A DNA stretch of 64,000 nt from Dehalococcoidales bacterium. Its GTDB lineage: Bacteria > Chloroflexota > Dehalococcoidia > Dehalococcoidales > UBA3254. Made by a program: the position numbers and the translations under genes. Location of the stretch: positions 7,765-71,764 of the forward strand of contig JAFGOB010000175.1 of assembly GCA_016926695.1 (NCBI GenBank), in the 5' to 3' direction. The notes beneath the pieces were generated by a model that worked only from the letters and a program-made list of their open reading frames with translations, was not told the DNA's origin and ran no database searches. Shown one piece after another: positions 8,489 through 16,350 of this stretch; the stretch's first letter is position 1, and every line of letters starts with the position of its first letter.

Positions 8489-10396
8489 GTGAAGTATAGA
8501 TCCATGCTGTTTGCCGCAGCGGCTCTCTTTTTGTTACTTTCGACGTTCTGTGGAAGTACGGCTGCCGGAGTGGACGAAGGGATCGTTATCAGCGTTTCTC
8601 CCGTTGAACAGACTGTAAACGCGGGTGAAACAATCACTGTAGACCTCGTAGTAGATACCGGTTCAACCCAGATGCGTGGCTGGCAGGGAGGGGTTATTTT
8701 CGACTCCGGGATGCTTGAATGCCTGAAGGTAGAGGAGGGCGACTTCCTGAAAGAGTTCGATACCGGAGAAACCTACTCTCCTTTAGAGCCGCAGATCGAT
8801 AATGAATACGGTGAAGTAGCTGATATCTGCTATATCGTAGTGAGCCAGGAAGAGGGGGGGGTATCCGGCAGTGGCGTCCTGTGCACGCTGACTTTCAGGG
8901 TTGATGAATACGCCGCAGGCCTTACTGAAATCGATCTGATAGAAATAATCGTGGCCGGCGCCGGCGCACGGGAGATTGAGGATGTTACCCTGGAATGGGG
9001 TACTATCAACATAAACCCGATTTACCGGGATATTGTACTCGGAATATATCCGGAAGACGATGATGATTCGGTATATAAGGGCGATTCTTTCGATCTCGAA
9101 GTATGGATAGATACATCTGAATATTTTTCATCGGGGGCGGGACTGGGCCTGACCTACGACCCGGATGAAGTTTACTGTGAAGGGGTGGAGGAAGGCGGAT
9201 TTTTCTCGGACGGCTATGATATCGTCATCGATCCCGATGAACCGGTAATTGACAATGACGAAGGCAGAGTGGAATATTTCACCATAGCACTGGACTATTC
9301 CTCAGGCGAATATCAGACAGGCAGCGGGATATTTTGCATATTTCACATGAAGGCCGGATCGGAAACAGGCACAGCGACGATATCAATCGGAGACTGTACG
9401 GTACTGGACGATGAGGGGAATGAATATGCGGGTATCACGGTAGACCCGGATAAAGCTTCTATAAAAGTGCGGTCGTCGAGCAGCGGAGGAGGTGGCGGAG
9501 GCGGCGGGGGTGGAGGAAGCTCACCGCCGGCTACCACTCCGCCGACTACCACTACAGCGCCTTCTCCTTCACCAACTCCGGTCGTAAGTGAAACACCTTC
9601 GCCTGTGCCGGAAAAACAGCCGTCTCCGTCGCCGTCACGGACTTCTGAGACTGCCCCGGAGAAAAGCCCTGTTCAGGAGGTGAAACCTTCCACGCAGCCG
9701 GCAGTAACTGCCGCGGAAAAAACTGAAACTGCTGTGCCGGTCTCACCTGTCGCCGCCGGAATCACGCCGGAACCTTCTGTCAAGCCGGAAGAAGAGATAT
9801 CGATGTCAGGCGCTGAATGGTCGTTTGATCTGCGTGATTTGCTGGACCCAGGCGGCGAACTGGTAGATGACTATACAGTAGAAAAAGTTGTTAACAGGGA
9901 TGGAATAATAAGCCTGTCTTTGAAAATAGACAGCGGAACGGAAATCCTGAACAGGCAGGGCAGACCGCTGGATTCAATTATTATCGAAAAGATAGAACCA
10001 TCTGAGTCATTACGGGAAAAGATTGCCCCGGCAGCCGTGTTTGAATGTGGTCCGTACGGCAGTACCCTGTCCGCTCCGGTGGTAGTGGTCATGCGGTACG
10101 ATTCCTCCGCTTTGCCGGAAAAAGTAACAGAAAATGATCTTAAGATAGCAATATACGATGCGAAAAATGTGGAATGGGTTGTGCTGGACAGCAGGGTGGA
10201 TGTGATCAACCATACCATCTCCGCGGAGATAGACCGTTTTGCCACCCTGGCCCTGGTTGAAAAGGCCGGAAAGGGCCTTAACTGGATTATATTTGTTATC
10301 GTCGGAGCGGTTGTCGTAATTGCCGCTGCCGTCATCTTCTGGTTCCTGCGCCGTAAAAGGCCCGGTTCTGCCATTGACGCTTCTTCTGCTAGTTAG
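8489..10396 (+). CDS. Membrane-anchored scaffold protein with two cohesins
   Basis: This 635-residue protein has a GTG start at 8489 preceded by AGGTGG. After a signal peptide (1-27) come two cohesin-like domains (about 29-170, with GWQGGVIFDSGMLECLKVEEG; and 178-330, with GLGLTYDPDEVYCEGVEEG). A poly-Gly hinge and a Pro/Ser/Thr-rich linker (about 331-440) lead to a C-terminal beta domain (about 445-595), one membrane helix (about 598-620) and a basic stop-transfer RRKRP. Tandem cohesins plus a membrane anchor are the layout of an anchoring scaffoldin. Its dockerin partners are presumably the proteins at 1229-2128 and 2547-4283. No carbohydrate-binding module or glycoside hydrolase is encoded nearby, so this is not an ordinary cellulosome. 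Confidence 0.85.
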   Translation: MKYRSMLFAAAALFLLLSTFCGSTAAGVDEGIVISVSPVEQTVNAGETITVDLVVDTGSTQMRGWQGGVIFDSGMLECLKVEEGDFLKEFDTGETYSPLEPQIDNEYGEVADICYIVVSQEEGGVSGSGVLCTLTFRVDEYAAGLTEIDLIEIIVAGAGAREIEDVTLEWGTININPIYRDIVLGIYPEDDDDSVYKGDSFDLEVWIDTSEYFSSGAGLGLTYDPDEVYCEGVEEGGFFSDGYDIVIDPDEPVIDNDEGRVEYFTIALDYSSGEYQTGSGIFCIFHMKAGSETGTATISIGDCTVLDDEGNEYAGITVDPDKASIKVRSSSSGGGGGGGGGGGSSPPATTPPTTTTAPSPSPTPVVSETPSPVPEKQPSPSPSRTSETAPEKSPVQEVKPSTQPAVTAAEKTETAVPVSPVAAGITPEPSVKPEEEISMSGAEWSFDLRDLLDPGGELVDDYTVEKVVNRDGIISLSLKIDSGTEILNRQGRPLDSIIIEKIEPSESLREKIAPAAVFECGPYGSTLSAPVVVVMRYDSSALPEKVTENDLKIAIYDAKNVEWVVLDSRVDVINHTISAEIDRFATLALVEKAGKGLNWIIFVIVGAVVVIAAAVIFWFLRRKRPGSAIDASSAS

Positions 10397-10468
10397 TATG
10401 CCCCCTCCTCCACCCATCCCTTCTCCAATACCTTATAAATAGCGGGTACCAGTCAGCCCTTCCCATTC

Positions 10469-10489
10469 CTTCTCCCTTGAGGGGAGAAG
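10469..10489. repeat. Dispersed hairpin repeat, copy 1
   Basis: A 21-base near-palindrome with arms CTTCTCCC and GGGAGAAG-type complements. It matches the copy at 60376-60396 in 20 of 21 bases. Both copies lie in gene-free gaps, as expected of a REP-like element. Confidence 0.65.
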
Positions 10490-10660
10490 ATAGTTGTGGC
10501 CTATCCGGTTACAAACTTGACATCGTGGATTTTTAATTGGAGAAGAAGCCTTAAAGAAATATCGACCATTCTGAGCCCGATTGCTCCCTTTTGCCCAATC
10601 AGCCACCGTCTCTCTTTTACGCCTGCCGGGGTGCCGTGAGAATGAAGCGGTATTTCATTG

Positions 10661-10684
10661 TATACAGGTATACAGGTATACAGG
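10661..10684. repeat. Three tandem copies of TATACAGG
   Basis: Three perfect, contiguous 8-bp units. The array is too short to be functional by itself and could be a slippage product or part of an operator. Confidence 0.75.
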
Positions 10685-10713
10685 GTTACCTCCTAATATC
10701 AATAGCCCAGGGC

Positions 10714-10749
10714 GGGCGGGTTTCGGGTTAGGATGGATAAAACCCGCCC
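10714..10749. repeat. GC-rich inverted repeat
   Basis: GGGCGGGTTT at 10714-10723 is complementary to AAACCCGCCC at 10740-10749 with a 16-base loop. The hairpin stands alone in the gap, not next to a gene end, so a REP-like element is more likely than a terminator. Confidence 0.6.
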
Positions 10750-10984
10750 TACACCTGGGTGACCTATCGATTTACTGTAAAATAATATCACTCGTGTGCG
10801 GTGAATCGGGCATTTAAAAAAAACAATATGTATCCGGAATAGTGACACTTAAAACGCCGGAAGCCTGGCTTTACAGTACCGGAACCGTGGCTCAAAGCAC
10901 TCCGGATTATTCATTTCAGGTGGTATTGAATTTACATATTATTAATACTATATTAGTACCTGGAATAATGATAAGGAGGGAAAA

Positions 10985-11482
10985 ATGAAGGTTTTGGTAG
11001 CATACATGTCACAGACAGGCAATACCAAAAGGGTTGCGCAGGTCATTTACGATGAAATTCCGGAACAGAAAGAAATAAAAGAAATAAAGGACGTATCCAC
11101 GATCGAAGGTTATGACCTGACCTTTATCGGTTTCCCCATCATACAGTTCGGGCCTCCTACCGATATCGCCGGATTTTTAACAGAAAAAGCCCAGGGTAAA
11201 AATGTAGCCCTTTTTATTACTCATTCAGCCCCGGAAGAAAGTATCGAACTACAGGAATGGCTGGGCAAATGCAAACAGGCGGCTGCCGGATCAAATTTAA
11301 AGGGAGTATTCAACTGCCAGGGGGAACTTGGGCAGCAAGTAGCCGACTACATGATGAAAAGTGGCAACGAAATGCTGATTAACTGGGCTAAAATGCGTCC
11401 GTCAACCCTCGGACAGCCCGATGCCTCCAGACTGAAGCGTGCCCGCGCCTGGGCCAAGGATATGGTGAAAAACCCTGAATAA
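10985..11482 (+). CDS. Flavodoxin-family protein
   Basis: This 165-residue protein has an ATG start with AAGGAGG 6 bases upstream. The N-terminus MKVLVAYMSQTGNTKRVA is the FMN-phosphate-binding loop (S-x-T-G-N-T) of flavodoxins, followed by the expected alternating alpha/beta pattern with FIGFPI and ALFITHSA strands. Flavodoxin-like proteins carry electrons or act as small NAD(P)H-dependent reductases. The length fits a single flavodoxin domain with a short C-terminal extension rich in basic residues. It is a single gene, convergent with dctP, so the context does not name a partner. Confidence 0.85.
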   Translation: MKVLVAYMSQTGNTKRVAQVIYDEIPEQKEIKEIKDVSTIEGYDLTFIGFPIIQFGPPTDIAGFLTEKAQGKNVALFITHSAPEESIELQEWLGKCKQAAAGSNLKGVFNCQGELGQQVADYMMKSGNEMLINWAKMRPSTLGQPDASRLKRARAWAKDMVKNPE

Positions 11483-11643
11483 CGTATAGTCTGTTACGTT
11501 TGAGAGATTGAGTTTTGATTGATCGGTGATAAAGTGCTGTTATTCAACTGCACCATTTACGGTTTTACATGGGAAAGGGCTTTGTCTGTCAGGTATCGCA
11601 TGTAAGGAATACAAACTGTAAAAAAGTGTCTACTTTTAGTGTA

Positions 11644-11673
11644 CCGGAAGCCCCGGATGAGCGGGGCTTCCGG
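11644..11673 (-). terminator. Hairpin between convergent flavodoxin and dctP genes
   Basis: A perfect 12-bp stem (11644-11655 with 11662-11673) and a 6-base loop, just past the dctP stop on the minus strand. It lacks a clean T-run on either side, so efficiency is uncertain; it may serve both converging transcripts. Confidence 0.55.
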
Positions 11674-11689
11674 CGTGATAAAGAATTGT

Positions 11690-12826
11690 TTATTGATCGC
11701 GGTATTTGGTTACCAGCGCTTTCCATTCGTTGAGTACTTTGTCCGCTACATCAGCGCTTACTCCCTGTGCGACACAGTCGGATTTCCATTTGGTGAATGA
11801 GACCTGGGCGGCTTCATTCCATGCGGCCGTTTCCTCAGGAGTCGGTGGTGTGATCGTTTTGCCCTGGTCTTCGACGTACTTTCTGCCTGCGGCCAGAGCG
11901 GCTATGGAACCTTCTGCTGAAACGATAGTGCTTTCAGTCCAGACTTCGGTTATCAGTTGCTGGTCTTCTTCCGACATGCCGTCCCAGGCGGCTTTATTCA
12001 TGAGAACCAGGAGCTGTCCGCTGCCGAAGTTTTGAGTATAAAAATAGTCGCAGATTTCGGCGATTTTATAGGCCATGATTTGAGAGAAGGTGATCAGAGC
12101 GCCGTCCGTGACGCCTTTGTCGAGATTTAGATATGACTCGGGCGGGACCTGCTGTATTTTAGCTCCGCCGTTGGCTGTGACGATTTCCATTGAATGACCT
12201 GATCCGCCGATCTTCATACCGTTGAAGTCCGAGGCCTGGCGGACCTCTTTTTTCCTGGTTACCAGGTTAAAGGGATCGACAGGATATATAGCCAGAACGT
12301 GTACATCCTTGTATTCAGCGGCTATTTCCGGCACGTTATCATACAGCTCCCAGGCGGCCTGGTAGGCTTTTTTCCAACTGTCTACCGAATCACCCATGAA
12401 ACCGAGTGTGGGAAGCTCAGCTACCAGGCTGAGAGGAAGTGAGCTGGGATTGGCGCCACAGGAGGTCATTACGATTTCAGCCACGCCTTTTTTAACGGAA
12501 TCGAAGGCAACAGGTACGCCTATAAGGCTGGAGCTTGGATAAGTTTCGACCTTGTAACGGCCGTTGCTGCGCTGGGGGAACTCTTCGGCGAACCATTCGT
12601 AACCTGTCGCTATGGAACTGCCTTTAGGCATGGAATATGAGAGTTTCAGTACCTTGGCCGGACCTTGAGCTGTTGTTGCGGCGGGAGCCTGAGAGGTTGA
12701 TGCTGCGGCCTGTGTGTTTTCGGGAGCCTGTGTTGTGGATGATGACTCGCTGCTGCAGGAAGTAAGTACCATCGCGGCGAGCAATACCACAGAGATAACC
12801 AGTAGTGACCAGTGTTTCCTTTTCAT
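11690..12826 (-). CDS. dctP: TRAP transporter substrate-binding lipoprotein
   Basis: This 378-residue protein has a lipoprotein signal (lipobox LTSC near residue 24), a Ser/Thr/Ala/Gln-rich tether (about 25-57) and then a DctP-type binding domain. Recognisable DctP features include the opening LKLSYSMPKGS, the PYF-like PVDPFNLVTRKKEVR region with the conserved Arg for carboxylate binding, and DFNGMKIGG. The ligand is probably a small organic acid. The start has a perfect AAGGAG site 6 bases upstream. The gene is divergent from the permease genes dctQ and dctM, separated by a long regulatory gap, so the two halves of the transporter may be controlled separately. Confidence 0.93.
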   Translation of the reverse strand: MKRKHWSLLVISVVLLAAMVLTSCSSESSSTTQAPENTQAAASTSQAPAATTAQGPAKVLKLSYSMPKGSSIATGYEWFAEEFPQRSNGRYKVETYPSSSLIGVPVAFDSVKKGVAEIVMTSCGANPSSLPLSLVAELPTLGFMGDSVDSWKKAYQAAWELYDNVPEIAAEYKDVHVLAIYPVDPFNLVTRKKEVRQASDFNGMKIGGSGHSMEIVTANGGAKIQQVPPESYLNLDKGVTDGALITFSQIMAYKIAEICDYFYTQNFGSGQLLVLMNKAAWDGMSEEDQQLITEVWTESTIVSAEGSIAALAAGRKYVEDQGKTITPPTPEETAAWNEAAQVSFTKWKSDCVAQGVSADVADKVLNEWKALVTKYRDQ

Positions 12827-13007
12827 TATTTCTCCTTGACGAATTTTTTATATCCTTGTTTTTAACTGTAAAATTCACAATAGACTATCGACTATAACCA
12901 TGGTTTTATCTGCATAATTATATATATTTACTTTTCTTATAACATGATACTGAATATTAAGTCAACACTATAGTAGTAACGGTCTATATAATATACTAGT
13001 AAGACTA

Positions 13008-13020
13008 TCTATTAAATAGA
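13008..13020. promoter_or_regulatory. Palindrome, candidate operator of the TRAP genes
   Basis: TCTATT-A-AATAGA is a perfect inverted repeat, flanked on both sides by AGACTAT words. It sits in the dctP/dctQ divergent region, where a regulator of both units could bind. No cognate regulator gene is adjacent. Confidence 0.35.
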
Positions 13021-13406
13021 GACTATGAACTTATCGATATAGATGATAATATAATCGTAGAGGAACTACTTATATATATGCATAATCTTGACATTTATAC
13101 GCATTCTAATTAATATATACATTGATTAAACATTAAAAAATATATCCGAAAAAAAGACTGGCAGGTTAACAAAGCGGGGAAAGCAGCAGATTCATCTGGT
13201 GACAGACCGACGTTTCAGAGAAAAGGAAAAACATGATTTCATCTGAAATTCAAAGAAAAACAGGTCTGGTATAAATTTTTTACATTGCTTTAAATACTTA
13301 TAAAGGTTTTTAGAACGATATAACTGAATAATGCAGACAATGGCGATCGTTTTTCCTTTATTGATGTGAGATTAAAAACCAGCGCCGGGAAGGAAGGGTG
13401 GTTGGG

Positions 13407-13432
13407 TTCCGGTGAAAGCCGGAATTTTTTTT
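13407..13432 (+). terminator. Intrinsic terminator upstream of dctQ
   Basis: TTCCGG (13407-13412) pairs with CCGGAA (13419-13424) around a 6-base loop and is followed by eight Ts (13425-13432). It points toward dctQ but there is no coding sequence ahead of it on this strand. It must end a non-coding RNA or act as an attenuator in the dctQM leader. Confidence 0.6.
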
Positions 13433-13572
13433 AAACAACTTGATGGCGTGATATACAGATCTTGCCGGCCGTATGGTTAATAACAGAGTTAACAAGCAGC
13501 CTGAACATAAAGCAAATACAGCTTTCAAAGGTAGATCAGGTTATCATCGATTTTTACCGATAAGGAGATGAG

Positions 13573-14094
13573 ATGGAACAGCAAGTTGAAGAAAGCGGTC
13601 TATCCCGATATAACGTCGTGGTGGTATGGATCAGCCGTGTAATGGCGGCGGTTGCGGCCATAGTCCTGGGCGCCATGATGTTAATAGGCGTAGCTGACGT
13701 GTGCGGGCGGTTTTTCTTTAATAAACCTATCGAGGGCAGTTTCGAATTGGGGGGAATACTACTTGTTACAGCCGGAACATGGGGTATGGCATATTGCCAG
13801 CTTCAAAAATCAAATATACGCATTGATGTGCTGACGGGCCGTTTTCCAAAAAGAATACAGCCCTTTTTTAATATCTTCGCCTACCTGTTCTGTGTTACTG
13901 CTGCCGGAGTTACCGCCTGGCGCTCCTCATTAATGACGCACGAATATATGATTGCCACGCTGGGAAATCTGACTTCAACGCTGAGAATACCCTACTGGCC
14001 TTTCATGTTGACCATGGCTATGGGGTTTGCCTGGCTGTCAGTCGTTTTTGCCTATGAACTTTTCAAGTCCGTAAAAGAGGTGTTCGGAAGATGA
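13573..14094 (+). CDS. dctQ: TRAP transporter small permease
   Basis: This 173-residue integral membrane protein has four predicted helices (about 15-38, 55-75, 95-115, 135-158) and the DctQ signature around DVCGRFFFNKPIEGSFELGG. It forms the membrane complex of the TRAP importer with DctM. The ATG start has AAGGAG about 6 bases upstream. Its last four bases overlap the start of dctM (ATGA), so the two are translationally coupled. Confidence 0.92.
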   Translation: MEQQVEESGLSRYNVVVVWISRVMAAVAAIVLGAMMLIGVADVCGRFFFNKPIEGSFELGGILLVTAGTWGMAYCQLQKSNIRIDVLTGRFPKRIQPFFNIFAYLFCVTAAGVTAWRSSLMTHEYMIATLGNLTSTLRIPYWPFMLTMAMGFAWLSVVFAYELFKSVKEVFGR

Positions 14095-15386
14095 GTCAGA
14101 CTGAAATAGGCTTTATCGGTGTCGGCGTACTTATCTTTTTACTTATGATGGGCGTGCACGTGGGTTTTGCCATGATAGTGGTAGGTGTGGCAGGATATGC
14201 AGCTATAGGCGGTTTTGATGCAGCTCTAAACAATCTTCCCATTTTAACCTTCGACAAACTGAATGCTTATCATTTCGCGGTCCTTCCCCTGTTCTTGCTC
14301 ATGAGCTCATTTATTTCGGTAACCAATATAGGATCTGATGCTTACATGATGGCGCGAGCCTGGCTGGGCAAGTTTAAAGGCGGTCTGGCCATGGCCACTA
14401 TTGCAGCCTGCGGCCTCTTTGCCGCGGTAAGCGGTACTAGTCTGGCAGGTTCCGTTGTTATGGGCAAGGTTGCTTATCCCGAGATGAAAAAGCTGGGATA
14501 TAAGGACCGTCTCTCCGGTCCGGTAATTTCAGCAGGCGGTACCCTGGGGATATTGATACCGCCAAGCATGGGATTCGTTCTGCTGGGCATACTGGCGGAG
14601 CTGTCCATTGGTAAACTTTTTATCGCCGGTATTATTCCGGGTGTAATTGTTGTCCTGGTATACATGTTAACAGTGGTGGTTCTATGCAAGTTCAAACCGG
14701 ATCTGGCGCCCATGACAGCCACTACCACCTGGAAGGAAAAATTTTCCTCGATAAAGCTGACATGGCCAATAGCCCTGTTATTTATTATCATCATGGGAGG
14801 AATATACGGAGGTGTTTTTACCGCGACCGAGGCCGGAGCAATCGGCGCTTTCGGCGCCCTGATCATCGGCCTGGCCAGACGGGAACTGAAAGGAGGGTCT
14901 ATCTGGTATGCCCTCCAGGACGCAGCCCAGTTGACGGCTATGATTACCGCCATGTTGGTCGGGGCCTATTTATTCAACGCCTTCCTGGCCATTACACAGA
15001 TACCCTATACTATCAGTGAGTTCCTGGCGGGACTGGCCATATCGAAATATGTCATTCTGGTCCTGATAATAGTTTTCTATATCGTTTGCGGTATGCTGTT
15101 TGATATTGTGGCCATTATTATCCTGACAGTCCCGATCCTGTATCCCGCCATAGATAGGCTTGGATTCGATCTAATATGGTACAGCGTTATCATGGTAAGG
15201 ATGATTGAAATCGGGCAGATCACGCCTCCTTTCGGCATCAATCTCTTCGGTCTTGTTAACATAATAAAAGTGCCGCTGGCGACTTTGTACAAAGGTATAT
15301 GGCCGTTTATTGTTTGTGATCTTGCCACGGTGGCTGTATTATGCGTATTCCCGATTCTCAGCACCTGGCTGCCCGGTATCATGTAG
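14091..15386 (+). CDS. dctM: TRAP transporter large permease
   Basis: This 431-residue protein has about 12 hydrophobic segments and the usual DctM length. Family motifs are clear: the GSVVMGKVAYPEMKKLGY loop, GGTLGILIPPSM and, near the C-terminus, EIGQITPPFGINLF. It is the sodium-driven transmembrane channel subunit working with DctQ and the DctP lipoprotein. It overlaps dctQ by four bases. The downstream 225 bases before the convergent CYTH gene show no clear terminator. Confidence 0.95.
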   Translation: MSQTEIGFIGVGVLIFLLMMGVHVGFAMIVVGVAGYAAIGGFDAALNNLPILTFDKLNAYHFAVLPLFLLMSSFISVTNIGSDAYMMARAWLGKFKGGLAMATIAACGLFAAVSGTSLAGSVVMGKVAYPEMKKLGYKDRLSGPVISAGGTLGILIPPSMGFVLLGILAELSIGKLFIAGIIPGVIVVLVYMLTVVVLCKFKPDLAPMTATTTWKEKFSSIKLTWPIALLFIIIMGGIYGGVFTATEAGAIGAFGALIIGLARRELKGGSIWYALQDAAQLTAMITAMLVGAYLFNAFLAITQIPYTISEFLAGLAISKYVILVLIIVFYIVCGMLFDIVAIIILTVPILYPAIDRLGFDLIWYSVIMVRMIEIGQITPPFGINLFGLVNIIKVPLATLYKGIWPFIVCDLATVAVLCVFPILSTWLPGIM

Positions 15387-15611
15387 CGGATCTTCAATAA
15401 CAGCACAATGTTCAAGTCCCTGTTGATGTAAAGGATACCCGGCAATGTAGTAGCTGTTCTATCGCGACTGCGTAGTATAGTACAGTTGAAAGCAGGGTAT
15501 TGGCCGGGACATTATTAATAAAGAGGTTTCCCGGTTCAATCAGGGCGGGAACAGCGGGGTCGAATTCAGATAAAGGCAGGTTATCCAGTATGGTCTCCTG
15601 ATGACGGTTGA

Positions 15612-16250
15612 TCAGCCCTCCGTTGTTCCTGTTCCATATAATTCCTTATATAGCAGCGTGGGAGGTTCATCCCGTATCACCCTTTCCTGAAGATTGAAAT
15701 CACGGCACAAATTATAAAGAAACTCCTGGCAGAAGTCAGCCTTCTCCCTGGTATCAGCGGTCTGCTCTATTTCCACTATCAACGGCCATTTTAATGCCCG
15801 GCAGGTCATCATCTTAAGATACACATCGTATATACCGCAGTAACCGGAACTGTCTTCCCCTTCAAACTCCATGAATTTCGCATATCCCAGCCGTTCAAGC
15901 TCGTTTGTCGCACCGGCGATATCCCTGATTTCCGCTTTCCCTCCCAGGAAGTCGAGGATGCCGCTCCTGGTAGAAGGCGGCAATATTTCTTCACCGGCTT
16001 CCTGCCTGATATTAGTGAAACGTCCGGTATCAGGGCCTTTCCATCCCAGGTAATATCTGGTGTTTTTTCCTTCTGTTACCCGGGCGGTCCTGATCAACTG
16101 TCCTGACCTGAAATACTCTCTTCCGTAGATGGCGGTAGTCCAGGTAAAATGCCTCCGGAGACTTTCCTGTAAAAACGGTAAGCGATTGAAAGCTTCATCG
16201 ATAGTATCGAAATGACAGCGGAACTCAACCTCATAGATTACATTTTGCAT
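15612..16250 (-). CDS. CYTH-domain protein (class IV adenylate cyclase/triphosphatase family)
   Basis: The chosen start gives about 213 residues; an upstream in-frame ATG at 16298 lacks a ribosome binding site, whereas 16250 has AAGGAG about 13 bases ahead. The CYTH hallmark ExExK/R appears as YEVEFRC at the N-terminus. It is followed by basic strands (RTARVTEGKNTRYYLGWKGP), RQEAGEEI and the acidic LERLGYAKFMEFEGE strand. The fold binds triphosphate-containing substrates with divalent metal. The function could be CyaB-like cyclase, thiamine triphosphatase or inorganic triphosphatase; the sequence does not decide. The product is inferred by motif only. Confidence 0.65.
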   Translation of the reverse strand: MQNVIYEVEFRCHFDTIDEAFNRLPFLQESLRRHFTWTTAIYGREYFRSGQLIRTARVTEGKNTRYYLGWKGPDTGRFTNIRQEAGEEILPPSTRSGILDFLGGKAEIRDIAGATNELERLGYAKFMEFEGEDSSGYCGIYDVYLKMMTCRALKWPLIVEIEQTADTREKADFCQEFLYNLCRDFNLQERVIRDEPPTLLYKELYGTGTTEG

Positions 16251-16350
16251 CAGGGGTAAATATCTCCTTATTGATCTGAATAAACTCAATTTTACCATAA
16301 CGGACAGAAAGCGTCCTGCCGTTTCGACCGGGTACTGAGCCGGGATAATC

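Larger units (their letters stand above)
10397..10984. other. 588-base gap with several small repeats
   Basis: No credible gene is present. The stretch holds a dispersed hairpin repeat (10469-10489), a three-copy 8-bp tandem repeat (10661-10684) and a GGGCGGGTTT/AAACCCGCCC inverted repeat (10714-10749), each annotated separately. It marks the right boundary of the surface-protein island. Confidence 0.6.
12827..13572. other. Long AT-rich regulatory gap between dctP and dctQM
   Basis: This 746-base gap lies between divergent transporter genes and has no credible open reading frame. The left part carries repeated AGACTAT words (12882-12888, 13002-13008, 13020-13026) around a 13-bp palindrome. 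The right part ends in a terminator-like hairpin pointing toward dctQ (13407-13432). It probably contains operators and possibly an untranslated RNA. Confidence 0.5.

Noticed and set aside
9480..9525. G-rich GGN repeat run as a structured DNA element
   Set aside because: It simply encodes the poly-Gly hinge of the two-cohesin protein in frame.
13381..13430. Resemblance to a cobalamin riboswitch (GGTGAAAGCCGG)
   Set aside because: The conserved GCCACTG and other core boxes are missing; the sequence is explained by a simple terminator hairpin.
16251..16298. Upstream start for the CYTH protein
   Set aside because: The ATG at 16298 has no ribosome binding site; the ATG at 16250 has one and begins directly before the conserved CYTH motif.
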